Assembly (NCBI GenBank): GCA_022539475.1
Contig: VCMS01000054.1
Coordinates: forward strand, 240,848-304,847
Reading direction: 5' to 3'
Length of the DNA stretch: 64,000 nucleotides
From: Gracilaria domingensis
Taxonomy: Eukaryota; Rhodophyta; Florideophyceae; Gracilariales; Gracilariaceae
A program made the position numbers and the translations under genes. The notes beneath the pieces were generated by a model. The model was not told where the DNA came from. It did not search any database and saw only the letters and a list, made by a program, of their open reading frames with translations. Positions 41,794-54,405 of the stretch are shown here, in pieces; the stretch's first letter is position 1; each line of letters starts with the position of its first letter.

Positions 41794-44700
41794 TCAAACT
41801 TCTATGTGGATCACACCACAGGCTTCGCGGAACTTCTCGTGCTTCACTCGCGCAAGTGGCTTATTCAGCATATCGGCAACCATGGAATCCGTCGGGCAGT
41901 AGAACAGCACAATCGACTTGGCCTGCAGAGCTTCTCGAGTGAAGTGGAACCGAATGTCAATGTGCTTGGTTCGCCTGTTCACCACTCCATTACGAGCAAG
42001 GTCAATGCTGCCCTGGTTATCAACATACATGGGAGTTGGTTCAACCAGCAGCTTCACAGACCCATCTGCATCGATTCCAATTTCACCGCCAATGCCGTTC
42101 CAAAGTCGCCTAAGCCAGATTGCCTCCTTGGTGCCAGAGCACAAGCTCACGTACTCAGTCTCCGCACTGGACAGACCCACTACCTCCTGTTGACGAGAAG
42201 ACCACGACAAAGCAACACCGCAAATCATGAACAAGTATCCGCTGGTGGACTTGCGGTTGGCAACATCACCCCCCCAGTCGGAGTCCACATACCCGTGCAG
42301 TTGCAAATCAGTGTTGGAGCCATACGTCAACCCGAACGTGGTAGTGCCATTGAGGTAGCGAAGAACACGCTTGACCGCCTTCCAGTGAGTGTTGCCCGGG
42401 TTCTCAACATACTTGGCCAGCTTAGCCACAGCGTATGAGATGTCTGGACGAGTTCCCACAGACAGATACATGAGGCAGCCAATCGCCTGACAATACGGTA
42501 CATGCGTGAGCACTTCCTCGTCAGCAGACAAGTCCACACCGCACTACATAGGAGTGTCAACGGGTTTCGACAGCTGCATGCCAAATCGCTCCACGACCTT
42601 GTTGGTGTACGCTGACTGAGTCAAGTACAGCTCTCGCTTGGTTCTGTCTCGATGGATTTCAAATCCAAGAACCATGCGAGCTTCTTTGAGGTCCTTCATG
42701 CGGAAACGACTTGACAGCTCTGCCTTCACACGCTCCATGGTTTTCATGTTCTCACTTGCAATCAGCAGGTCATCTACGTACAGAGCAATGATAACCAAGA
42801 AACCCAGTATGATCCCGGTGTAGACACACTCGTCTGCGTCATTCGGCTTGAGGTGCATTTCACCAACAAGGAAGGCGTATATCTTGGCGTGCCACTGTCT
42901 TGGTGCTTGTCTAAGCCCATAGATCGCTTTCTTCAGTCGGCACACCAAGTCCTCCTTTCCCTGCTGTGTGGATCCCATTGGCTGCTCCATGTACACTGTC
43001 TCATCAAGATCACCGTTCAGAAAGGCAGTCTTCACATCCATCTGGTGCAAGTGAAAGTCTCGTACGGCAGTCACTGACAGGATCATTCTGATGGATGTGA
43101 ACTTCACCACAGGTGCATATGTCTCTGAGAAGTCCACACCCTCGATCTGCAGGCAGCCTCTTGCAACCACACGAGCCTTGTAACGCACTGTCGGTTCACC
43201 AGATGACGATGCCTCATACTTCTGTACATACACCCACTTGGACGAAATCACGTTGCTGTCTGCTGGCCTTGGCACTAGATCCCATGGGTCATGCTCCATC
43301 AATGACTCGTACTCACTCTTCATCGCCTTCTTCCAAGCATCGGAATCAGGACGTGACACTGCGTCACCGTACGACGAAGGAGTATCATCACTGGCTGTAA
43401 GGAAAGCACTGGCACCACGCCACCACGAGGATGGCGTCTTTCTCTGACGTGTGGATCTACGAAGGGGCTGCATCTCTGTCACTTCCGGCTCATCGTGTGA
43501 GACTGGTGTAGTGTGTTCATCCGTACTGGCATTCGTGGTACTCTCATGGGAAGCTGGTGCAGAAGGGTCATCTTCAGAATGATCGGCGGATGTGTCAGAG
43601 GTTGAGGCTTCAGCAGATCCCGACTTGTCGACCAAGTCGATTTCCGCGTAGTCCTCGTGTTCAGAGTGCTCGTCACTTTCAGTTCCAGAGCACTCGTCAA
43701 ATCTCACATCTCGTGACACAATCACCTTCTTCTTCTGGCTGTCCCACAACTTGTATCCGTGGGAGCCTGAAGTGTACCCAATGAAGATGGCTTCCACTGC
43801 ACGCTCTTCCAGCTTCTACAACTTGTGATCAACCACCTTGTACCAGCAACGGCTACCAAACACACGCAGATTGCTCAGATCAGGCTTCTGTCCATGCCAC
43901 AGCTCAAACGGAGTCACGTCACTCGGAAGCGCCTTGCAGGTCACTCTGTTGCGCACATACACAGAAACATTCAGAGCCTCAGCCCAAAAGCTTTTTGGCA
44001 CATTCTTGTGATGCAATATTGACCTGACCAAGTCCATGAGTGTGCGGTTGAACCTCTCGGCAAGCCCGTTCTGCTGTGGATTATAAGGTACAGTTCGCTG
44101 ATGCTCAATACCGTGCTGCTCAAGCTTTTCGGAGAACCGATTGGACATGTACTCACCACCATTGTCAGTGCGTAATGTACGCAACACACTCTTGCGTGCC
44201 CTGATGGTTAACACTTTCCTTCCCATCTGTTTCTCCACAAACCTGAGCCACTTGATGAACATCCGGAACACCTCATCCTTCGTCTTGAGCATGTACAAGA
44301 AGCAGTAGCGGCTGTGGTCATCGATGAATGTGACAAAGTAGTGCGAGCCTCCCAAGGACTTCACGTTCACTGGACCCGATATATCAGAGTGTACCAGTCC
44401 AGTCACTGTTAGTGGCCTTGTCGGCACCATTCGCAATGAGGCATACAAAGTCAGAATCGCTGCCGCCCGTACCTTGCTCATCGTTGAGCGCGGTATGTAC
44501 ACTTGGGTGAGCAGCATCGATCTGATCCTTGTTAGCCCCATCACGTTGCTTTTTGAAACAGTTCTTCTGGATATGACCCTTTATGCCACAATAGTAACAC
44601 ACAACCGACTTCAATGACTTCCTACGAAACTGGCGTCCCAAGAGTGCAGCATCAACACCGGACTCCTCCTTGGCACGATCACTCATACGTTGCTCTTCTT

Positions 44701-45244
44701 GCAACAAACGGCTCTTCACAAACTCCATAGTGAGTTGGCGATCTCCGATCGTGGTGTCAATTGCAACAATGAGGTGCTCAAAACGATCCGGAAGTCCACA
44801 TAGAGCAGCCATAGCAATGTCCTCTTCTTCAACGTTGACGTCCATACTCTTGAGGTCGGAGGCCAAGTGCCGAACACGATTGATGAATTGCAACATCTTC
44901 TCGTCCTCGCGCATTTTGACAGAGTAGAAAGCACGTCTGGCGTTGATTCGGTTAAGAAGAGTCTTACGTTGAAACACATTGCAAATGGCCTTCCATGCGT
45001 CAGCAGCAGTCTCGATGTCTCGAATGTGATCCAAGTGCTCGTCGGCAAGCGTGAGTCCAATGATAGCTCTAGCCCTTTCGTCGCGGATTTGCCACTTTAC
45101 CAGTTCCTCTTCATCCGTGGGTGCAGAAGTGGTGAGATGGTTCTTGAGGTCTTTCAGTGCAAGTACATACTGAATCTTCTGCTTCCAAGTATGGAAGTTA
45201 TCCTCACCCAACTTCTCGATCTTGAGCCCACTAAACGAGTCCAT
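41794..45244 (-). pseudogene. F1 polyprotein copy d, protease deleted
   Basis: Gag starts MDSFSGLKIEKLGEDN at ATG 45244. It keeps the zinc knuckle CYYCGIKGHIQKNC and then joins integrase (LVHSDISGPVNV) directly near 44396. Relative to the complete copy, 584 bp are missing, removing the protease DSGA motif and the pre-integrase HHCC; 584 is not a multiple of three, so gag and pol are in different frames. There is also a TAG at about 43816 (Lys in sisters) and a TAG near 42545 (Glu in sisters). RT YVDD and RNase H VDSDW are present. Confidence 0.85.
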
Positions 45245-46490
45245 GATGTAAGAGAGGAACTGCAGCGAACCAGATAATGCGGTGGCAGACAGGCGGCAAG
45301 AGCAAACGACAGCGGTAAACAACAACAGCAAACAACAACAACAAACAACAACAAACAACAATAACAACAAACAACAACAACAATAAAGATGAATAGTCGG
45401 GTGCAAAAGGAACTAAGATTCCTGGTACCCTAGGGAGTCGGACCCCTGACCCCCGGAGACTGTCCGGGTAAGAAACGACTTCTGCAGTCTACCTCCTCCT
45501 GCGTTCTAGGAGAAGGTGCGTCGCTCTCTACGAGACTTCCAGAGGAGGGTTAATGACCGAAGATATGCCTTCACCAAGTAAAACCCTCTCTGGTCTCTTG
45601 CAAGAACTTGCGCGACCCTGAAACTGCAGGTACTATGACAAACCGAGGTACGCTTCTAGCAAGCAAACAATGAAGTTCACAAGCAGCCTGATCCTAAAAA
45701 GGAGGCCAGCCTACCACACGTCGCCTCCCCGCACCACCGAAGCAGTACGGATCAAAAGCTCGTTTCAGTTTGCCTTCGCCACAGATCAAGAACCCAACAC
45801 AAAGTCAGGTCAGCAACAATAAAGGTGGACCACCTCCTGTCCAGTGCAGTACGTCACGGCACCCCGTCCACAAATGCCCCCGCGAAGAATACCAGGTCTT
45901 TCGACCGACACCGTTATCTGCCCCTAAGGACCGGTGGGAAACTCGCAAGACGGAACAAATGCTTTGGTTCAAGCCGCCAGACTAACGTCCCCGATTGCTC
46001 GGATCAACCGCTCGTCGCACCGAAACTCAAGTGATCACCACACCTGCCGAGCACACACGCAGTGCACGGACTTCAACAGAAACGAATGCTGAGCACAACA
46101 CACAAGTGCACAGACTTCAACAACACAAGGTCCTCAACCTCTCGGATCAGAACCCACAAAGACGACGTGGGGATCCCAACAATAATAACAGAGGGAAACC
46201 AAACGAAGCGGATAGCGATCGACAACACGGGCAACAACGAGCGCCCAAACACAATCACGATAGAAAGTCAACGTCGAACCACCACCAACAAAACGCCCTC
46301 AGGGAGGAACGAACGACCGAAAGAAGAAAGTCAACACCGACCAACGATACGGTCAACACACCCGACGCAACGGAGAAGGAAACGAAAGGGAAAACAGCGA
46401 AGCGGATGAACGGCGGTGAGGGAGAGCGGCGAGAATCAGCGGCGAGAGGGAACGATAACGGCAGAGGTCAGCGGGGCTGGGCCCATAACC
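45245..46490 (-). promoter_or_regulatory. F1 copy d leader and primer-binding site
   Basis: The primer site is at 46476-46490 (GGTTATGGGCCCAGC on -). The leader includes the shared block at about 45400-45600 with hairpin AGGGG-loop-TCCCT (one G.U pair) and a CAA-rich tract at 45310-45385. Confidence 0.75.
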
Positions 46491-47266
46491 TGATAGAGGT
46501 TAAAGGTGAAAGGGAAGGTTGAAGAAAGGATAGGGGAATGAAGGGAAGTTCGCCAGCTCTGGCTCGGAGTTTACTTGGAGGCACTCGAGTCACCGCTTAT
46601 ATAGAACTACTTTGCGCAATCATCGCACAACTCCAACTCCAAGCGATACCTAAACCACTAGCTAGAGACACTCAATACTACCAATCATCTTCTAACATGA
46701 CATGGTAACACTCCCACACTATCATGGCAGCTTACAACAACAAAACACAACAGTGCACAACAGTGCACAACAACTTACGTGCCTACACATAACCATGACC
46801 ATGCACAGATTCACATAGTGCCAACACACTGTAATCCGTACACGACACCATAACAGTTACGTACAAGCTCACCAACTAACACGTCACCACAAACTCACTC
46901 CAAGTTTTACGTCACCAACAATACCACAGTGTAAACCTCTTGACAGCGCATCTACTCTTCACCATAGTGCCCAAGATACACCAAGCTGTCCTACATGTCC
47001 ACGTACATACGTGTGTACCCTGTGCATCATGTACAGTATGCCCAGTGTATTAGCTACACACGTGTACCCTGGAAACAACCCATTAGCGCCACAACACTTG
47101 TACGAACCACAATGCATATGACCATTTGCAGTAGCCAATCAGAAGCCCGTTTCACGTTGAGTTTGCGCAGAGGCGCATATGCGCTTTTCCAACGGCACCC
47201 TCCAAAACAGCCCATGCTCCCCAGCACTTTTGGTTTTCAGTGACAGCACAAGGTCAACATCCAACA
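46491..47266 (-). repeat. F1 LTR shared by tandem copies d and e
   Basis: 776 bp. On its right is the polypurine tract of copy e and on its left the primer site of copy d. One LTR therefore serves two internal regions. Confidence 0.85.
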
Positions 47267-47286
47267 CCCCCCCTCTGTCACTGACC

Positions 47287-50200
47287 TCAAACTTCTATGT
47301 GGATCACACCACCGGCTTCGCGGAACCTCTCGTGCTTCACTCGCGCAAGTGGCTTATTCAGCATGTCGGCAACCATGGAATCCGTCGGGCAGTAGAACAG
47401 TACAATCGACTTGGCCTGCAGAGCTTCTCGAGTGAAGTGGAACCGAATCTCAATGTGTTTGGTTCTCCTGTTTACCACTCCATTTCGAGCAAGGTCAATG
47501 CTGCCCTGGTTGTCAACATACATGGGAGTTGGTTCAACCAGCAGCTTCACAGACCCGTCTGCTTCCATGCCAATCACACTGCCAATGCCGTTCCAAAGTC
47601 GCCTAAGCCAGATTGCCTCCTTGGTGCCAGAGCACAAGCTCACGTACTCAGCCTCTGCACTCGACAGAGCAACTACCTCCTGTTGACGAGACGACCACGA
47701 CACAGCACCACCGCACATCATGAACAAGTATCCACTAGTGGACTTGCGGTTGGCAACATCGCCAGCCCAGTCAGAGCCCACATAGCCGTGCAATTGCAAA
47801 TCGGTGCTGGAGCCATACGTCAACCCGAACGTGGTAGTGCCATTGAGGTAGCGAAGAACACGCTTGACCGCCTTCCAGTGAGTGTTTCCCGGCTTCTCAA
47901 CATACTTGGCCAGCTTAGCCACAGCATATGAGATGTCTGGACGAGTTCCCACAGACAGATACATGAGGCAGCCAATCGCCTGACAATACGGTACATGCGT
48001 GAGCACTTCCTCCTCAACAGACAAGTCCACACCGCACTCCATAGGAGTGTCAACGGGTTTCGACAGCTGCATGCCAAATCGCTCCAGGACCTTGTTCGTG
48101 TACGCTGACTGAGTCAAGTACAGCTCTCGCTTGGTTCTGTCTCGATGGATTTCAAATCCAAGAACCATGCGAGCTTCTTTGAGGTCCTTCATGCGGAAAC
48201 GACTTGACAGCTCTGCCTTCACACGTTCCACGGTTTTCATGCTCGGACTCGCAATCAGCAAGTCGTCAACATACAGAGCAATGATAACCAAGAAACCCAG
48301 TATGATCCCGGTGTAGACACACTCGTCTGCGTCATTCGGCTTGAGGTGCATTTCACCAACAAGGAAGGCGTATATCTTGGCGTGCCACTGTCTTGGTGCT
48401 TGTCTAAGCCCATAGATTGCTTTCTTCAATCGGCACACCAAGTCCTCCTTTCCCTGCTGTGTGAACCACATTGGCTGCTCCATGTACACTGTCTCGTCAA
48501 GGTCACCGTTCAGAAAGGCAGTCTTCACGTCCATCTGGTGCAAGTGAAAGTCTCGTACGGCAGTCACAGACAAGATCATTCTGATGGATGTGAACTTCAC
48601 CACAGGTACATATGTCTCTGAGAAGTCCACACATTCGATCTGCAGGAAGCCTCTTGCAACCAGACGAGCCTTGTAACGCACTGTCGGTTCACCAGATGAC
48701 GAAGCCTCATACTTCTGTACATACACCCACTTGGACGAAATCACGTTGCTATCTGCTGGCCTTGGCACTAGATCCCACGTGTCGTGCTCCATCAACGATT
48801 GATACTCACTCTTCATCGCCTTCTTCCAAGCTTCGGAATCAGGACGTGACACTGCGTCACCGTACGACGAAGGAGTATCATCACTGGCTGTAAGGAAAGC
48901 ACTGGCACCACGCCACCATGAGGATGTCGTCTTTCTCTGACGTGTGGATCTACGAAGAAGATGCGTCTCTGTCACTCCCGGCTCATAATGTGTGTCTGGT
49001 GTGGTGTTCTCATCCGTACTGGCATTCGTGGTTCTCTCGTGAGAAGCTGGCGCAGAAGGGTCATCTTCAGAATCATCGGTGGATGTGTCAGAGGTTGAGG
49101 CTTCAGCAGCTCCCGACTTGTCGACCAAGTCGATATCCGCGTAGTCCTCGTGTTCAGAGTGCTCGTCACTTTCAGTTCCAGAGCACTCGTCAAACCTCAC
49201 ATCTCGTGACACAAACACCTTCTTCTTCTGGCTGTCCCACAACTTGTATCCGTGGGAGCCTGAAGTGTACCCAATGAAGATGGCTTCCACTGCACGCTCT
49301 TCCAGCTTCTTCAACTTGTGATCAACCACCTTGTACCAGCAACGGCTACCAAACACACGCAGATTGCTCAGATCAGGCTTCTGTCCATGCCACAGCTCAA
49401 ACGGAGTCACGTCACTCGGAAGCGCTTTGCAGGTCACTCTGTTGCGCACATACACAGAAAAATTCAAAGCCTCAGCCCAAAAGCTTTTTGGCACATTCTT
49501 GTGATGCAACCTTGACCTGACCAAGTCCATGAGTGTGCGGTTGAACCTCTCGGCAAGCCCGTTCTGCTGTGGATTATAAGGCATAGTTCGCTGATGCTCA
49601 ATACCGTACTGCTCAAGCTTTTCGGAGAACCGATTGGACAAGTACTCACCACCATTGTCAGTGCGTAATGTACGCAACACACTCTTGCGAGCGGTGATGG
49701 TTAACACTTTCCTTCCCATCTGGTTCTCCACAAACCTGAGCCACTTGATGAACATCCGGAACACCTCATCCTTCGTCTTGAGCATGTACAAGAAGCAGTA
49801 GCGGCTGTGGTCATCGATGAATGTGACAAAGTAGTGCGAGCCTCCCAAGGACTTCACGTTCACTGGACCCGATATATCAGAGTGTACCAGTCCAGTCACT
49901 GTTAGTGGCCTTGTCGGCACCATTCGCAATGAGGCATACAAAGTCAGAATCGCTGCCGCCCGTACCTTGCTCATCGTTGAGCGCGGTATGTACACTTGGG
50001 TGAGCAGCATCGATCTGATCCTTGTTAGCCCCATCACGTTGCTTTTTGAAACAGTTCTTCTGGATATGACCCTTTATGCCACAATAGTAACACACAACCG
50101 ACTTCAATGACTTCCTACGAAACTGGCGTCCCAAGAGTGCAGCATCAACACCGGACTCCTCCTTGGCACGATCACTCATACGTTGCTCTTCTTGCAACAA

Positions 50201-50376
50201 ACGGCTCTTCACAAACTCCATAGTGAGTTGGCGATCTCCGATCGTGGTGTCAATTGCAACAATGAGGTGCTCAAAACGATCCGGAAGTCCACATAGAGCA
50301 GCCATAGCAATGTCCTCTTCTTCAACGTTGACCTCCAAACTCTTGAGGTCGGAGGCCAAGTGCCGAACACGATTGA
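47287..50376 (-). pseudogene. F1 polyprotein copy e, protease deleted, gag truncated
   Basis: The pol frame is open from the deletion junction (about 49895) to GGVIHIEV with integrase, RT (YVDD) and RNase H (VGSDW). Gag (from 50359 down) is open but loses its first ~130 residues where an F3 LTR begins at 50377. It carries the same 584-bp deletion as copies d and f. It shares with f the changes ECVDFSETYVPVV (EGVDFSETYAPVV elsewhere) and DTHYEPG. Confidence 0.85.
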
Positions 50377-50902
50377 TGTCAGAGTAACATCCTCAGACTT
50401 AGGCTCTCACTGTCTGTTGTTGATATCTTTTTGAACCGGAAGCTGTTGCCTTCGTTGCCATACGAAGGATGAGTAAGAAGTTCAGAGCATGTGACAAAAA
50501 AGGAGGGTGTTTCCAGAACATCCGAATCGTATAGAACAGAACTATGGTCTTGGTATACTGGTAGAACGGTACACCCGTGGACTTGGTCACACAATAACTG
50601 CACTTGATGTTTGGTTGTCACCGTTGGCCATCATAAGGTTTAAGTGCAGTGACGCTGGTTTCCTGACTGCCCGACTTGTTACTTAGCATGTACTTGGCCA
50701 GGAGCGCTGGTTGCTTGAAGTCAGTAACAGAGGGAGGGTGTTGGAAGTCATGCTGTCACTGACATCAAGCAGCTGAGATGTGTGGAGTCTAGAATGGTAT
50801 CTTGGTATGTGAAAGCGAGATTGATGTTGTTCTGTTTGGTATACTATGTTGCTGTGTGGTATACTCAGTATGGGTTGAACGTTTACGGCTACATTGGAAT
50901 GC
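50377..50902 (+). repeat. F3 LTR fragment
   Basis: It starts TGTCAGAGTAACATCC and matches F3 LTR 59398 onward for about 525 bp, then runs into an F1 LTR. It includes the internal AGAGGGAGGGTGTTGGAAG block. Confidence 0.8.
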
Positions 50903-51674
50903 TGGATGTTGACCCTGTGCTGTCACTGAAAACCAAAAGTGCTGGGGAGCATGGGCTGTTTTGGAGGGTGCCGTTGGAAAAGCGCATATGCGCCTCTGCG
51001 CAAACTCAACGTGAAACGGGCTTCTGATTGGCTACTGCAAATGGTCATATGCATTGTGGTTCGTACAAGTGTTGTGGCGCTAATGGGTTGTGTCCGGGGT
51101 ACACGTGTGTAGCTAATACACTGGGCATACTGTACATGATGCACAGAGTACACACGTATGTACGTGGACATGTAGGACAGCTTAGTGTAACTTGGGCACT
51201 ATGGTGAAGAGTTGATGCGGTGTCAAGAGGATTACAGTGTGGTGTTGTTAGTGACGTAGGACTTGAAGTGAGTTTGTGGTGAGTTGTTGTTGGTGAGCCT
51301 GTACGTGACTGTTATGGTGTCGTGTAGGGATTACAGTGTGTTGGCACTATGTGAATCTGTGCATGGTCATGGTTATGTGTAGGCACGTAAGTTGTTGTGC
51401 ACTGTTGTGCACTGTTGTGCTTTGTTGTTGTAAGCTGCCATGATAGTGTGGGAGTGTTACCATGTCATGTTAGAAGATGATTGGTAGTATTGAGTGTCTC
51501 TAGCTAGTGGTTTAGGTATTGCTTGGAGTTTGAGTTGTGCGATGGTTGCGCAAAGTAGTTCTATATAAGCGGTGACTCGAGCACCTCCAAGTAAATTCCA
51601 AGCCAGAGCTGGCGAACTTCCCTTCATTCCCCCTATCCTTTCTCTCATCCTTCCCTTTCCAGCTATAACCTCCA
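50903..51674 (+). repeat. F1 LTR, + orientation
   Basis: Nearly full length, missing the first bases (begins TGGATGTTGACC). It is inverted relative to the LTRs of copies d, e and f, and its end CCTCCA meets an F2 LTR. Confidence 0.8.
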
Positions 51675-51677
51675 ACA

Positions 51678-52383
51678 GCCTGTCAGTCCCTCAAGGGTGC
51701 TCCAAGTACTTGGAACACAAAGTTGCAGGGGAGCATGGGCACTTTTGGGCACCCTCGCGCGAAAAGCGCATATGCGCCTCTCCACAAACCCAACGTAATA
51801 CTGCAATATTATTGGCTACTGCAAATGCGTATATGCAACGTAGTGTGGACAAGTGGACCTGGCTGTATGGGGCAGGAGTGGGGAATGGCACAAGTGGTGC
51901 GCCGTGATTGGCTGAAGTCTGCTACTGCTGGCCAGTTATGCAGTAGCTGAGAATGAGCGAATACAGGCTGTTTTGAGCGAGTTTTGCAATATGTGCGATT
52001 CTAGGCTACTGCGAAGGGTTTTGGAGCGAATGTGCGATTCTGAGCTGCGCGAGCGGGTTTGATGCGCCGGATTGAAAATGTTGATTTTTTGGGGCTACTA
52101 ATGGATCATGGAGTTGGCATTGGATTTAGCGCGGTTTGATTTAGTTGTTTTGAATTCGTATTATGATTTTCGCGCGCTTTCGTCGTCAAGCTGTACACTT
52201 TGACAGCGTGTGCTGTTATGTCGCATGCAGCGACGGCGGCGGTGCGCGGTTAGTACTAGTAGGTTGCGATCGTCCCCGTTCACTAAACTCGGCCGAAGGT
52301 GGCCTACCCCCTTTTGTTTGTCTTACCCATCTTGTTCACATCTTTTTCCTTTTCACTTCTCTAACCTGCGTTCGTTGCATTAA
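51678..52383 (+). repeat. F2 LTR, + orientation, lacking first ~25 bp
   Basis: It begins GCCTGTCAGTCCC and matches 37125-37823 closely to the primer site. Confidence 0.85.
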
Positions 52384-53068
52384 GTTATGGGCCCAGAGCG
52401 TCGACTCTTCGCAGACGTCACGCTCTTCTACTAATTTCTCCTTTGGATTCTACGAAGTTTTCCTATCTGCGACAGGTACGCGTTGCGAGCGAGCGAGCGA
52501 GCGAGCAGAAGGACCGCGCTGATTTCCCGCAAGCGACTAGCAGGGGCTAACTGGTGAACGCATATCTTTGGCTACTAACCTCCCTGGGACGTCTCGTAGG
52601 GATTGTAAAGCCCCTCGCTCTGAAGTACGCAGAGCAGGGTAGGTCAAGAAGAATCCGTGCCTCACCTGGAGAGAGTAACCAGGGACCAGAGGTTCGGACC
52701 TCTAGGGTAACCGGATATTAGATCCTGCCAGTGGACCCGCTGCTTCTTCTTCTTCTTTTTGTTTCCGGGTTGAGTTCTGTCTCACCCGTGAGTATACTCC
52801 AGGCGTCGAGTACCCGAACTCCGCCTGTGATCGCGTACGGGACGCGTCCCGACGAGCGTTGTAGACCTGGTTACACGGTCTCCGCTGGCGCCCTCGCTGT
52901 TGAGTGTTGAGAATACTCCACTCCAGCTTTTACCATCTTTGTGTAACATAAGCATTGAGTCCCTCACTCTGCTTGTATTATTGTTTGTCGAAGCTACTTT
53001 TGTGATTCCGTCTTCCATTATCTACTTGGTTTCCTCGATCTGGTTGTATTCAGAACGAGTCTTTTACA
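52384..53068 (+). promoter_or_regulatory. F2 primer-binding site and leader (second copy)
   Basis: GTTATGGGCCCAG at 52384-52396. The leader is nearly identical to 37824-38508, with the GAGC run, TACTAAC, the shared block and its hairpin AGAGGT-TCGG-ACCTCT. Confidence 0.75.
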
Positions 53069-53607
53069 ATGTCGGACTCGGAAAACGAAACTGAAACCAA
53101 CCCTGGTGTGAAGATCCCCCGCTTTCATGGTAAGCGTGGTGAAGATTACGCACTCTGGCGACATCGTCTTCGTGCTGCATGTCGTATCAAAGGTGTCTGG
53201 AATGTTGTTAACACGGATGCCGCGCAGTCCATGTCAACCGATACCACTGGTAGTGATGGTCAAGGATCCTCTGTGGACCCCATTCGCACATTGGCTAAGC
53301 GTGAAAAGGCCTGTGGCATCATCATTTGTGCACTTGGCGATGCTCCCTTGCGTGTCGTTATGGATGTGGATGATGATCTGGCACGAATGCTCAAGGTGCT
53401 CGATGCACGTTATGCATCTAATCGAACGGTTTCCCGCATCGCGGTTCAGACTCAACTGTTCCGAATGTCGTACAAGGGGCAGAACATGTCTGAGTATGTC
53501 GATCAATTCACTGCACTGTTCTCACAGTTGGATCGCATGGGCAAGGATGCTGCCATTCCAGAAACTCATAAGGCTCCTATGCTTTTGGCTTCTATTGATC
53601 CGCAAGG
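53069..53607 (+). pseudogene. F2 Gag, truncated by F1 insertion
   Basis: About 180 codons from ATG 53069 (MSDSENETETNPGVKIPRF). The Gag fold signature is clear: ALWRHRLRAAC, later ARMLKVLDARYASNR, LFRMSYKGQNMSEYVDQFTALFSQL and APMLLASID. These match the UBN2 family of copia Gag, which packages element RNA. The frame is cut at 53607 where an F1 LTR (TGATGGAGG) begins; the zinc knuckle and pol are not adjacent. Confidence 0.8.
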
Positions 53608-54385
53608 TGATGGAGGTTATAGCTGGAAAGGGAAGGTTGGGAGAAAGGATGGGGGGAATGAAGGGAAGTTCGCCAGCTCTAGCTCGGAATTTACTTGGAG
53701 GTGCTCGAGTCACCGCTTATATAGGACTACTTCGCGCAACCATCGCACAAGTCCAACTCCAAGCAATACCTAAACCACTAGCTAGAGACACTCAATACTA
53801 CCAATCATCTCCTAACATAAAATCGTAACACTCCCACACTATCATGGCAGCTTACAACAACAAAGCACAACAGTGCACAACAGTGCACAACAACTTACGT
53901 GCCTACACATAACCATGACCATGCACAGATTCACATAGTGCCAACACACTGTAATCCCTACACGACACCATAACAGTTACGTACAAGCTCACCAACAGAA
54001 CTTCACCACAAACTCACTCCAAGTCCTACGTCACCAACAACACCACACTGTAATCCTCTTGACACCGCATCAACTCCTCACCATAGTGCCCAAGATACAC
54101 TAAGCTGTCCTACATGTCCACGTACATACGTGTGTACTCTGTGCATCATGTACAGTATGCCCAGTGTATTAGCTACACACGTGTACCCTGGAAACAACCC
54201 ATTAGCGCCACAACACTTGTACGAACCACAATGCATATGACCATTTGCAGTAGCCAATCAGAAGCCCGTTTCACGTTGAGTTTGCGCAGAGGCGCATATG
54301 CGCTTTTCCAACGGCACCCTCCAAAACAGCCCATGCTCCCCAGCACTTTTGGTTTTCAGTGACAGCACAGGGTCAACATCCAACA
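53608..54385 (-). repeat. F1 LTR of copy f
   Basis: 778 bp with complete ends, inserted in F2 gag; followed on the right by the polypurine tract and RNase H of copy f. Confidence 0.85.
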
Positions 54386-54405
54386 CCCCCCCTCTGTCAC
54401 TGACC

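Larger units (their letters stand above)
40988..47266 (-). mobile_element. F1 copy d: two LTRs, internally deleted
   Basis: It has LTR 40988-41773, polyprotein remnant, leader, primer site and LTR 46491-47266. The right LTR is also the 3' LTR of copy e, so d and e form a tandem LTR-internal-LTR-internal array, as arises by LTR-LTR recombination. The array was inserted into copy c. No target duplication can be read because the right outer end is rearranged. Confidence 0.75.

Noticed and set aside
45995-46522. 175-codon frame antisense to the F1 leader (Asn/Gln/Arg-rich), also at 58684-59211
   Set aside because: Antisense to an untranslated leader; shortened or lost in the 20.4-kb and 61-kb copies; composition fits CAA-rich DNA.
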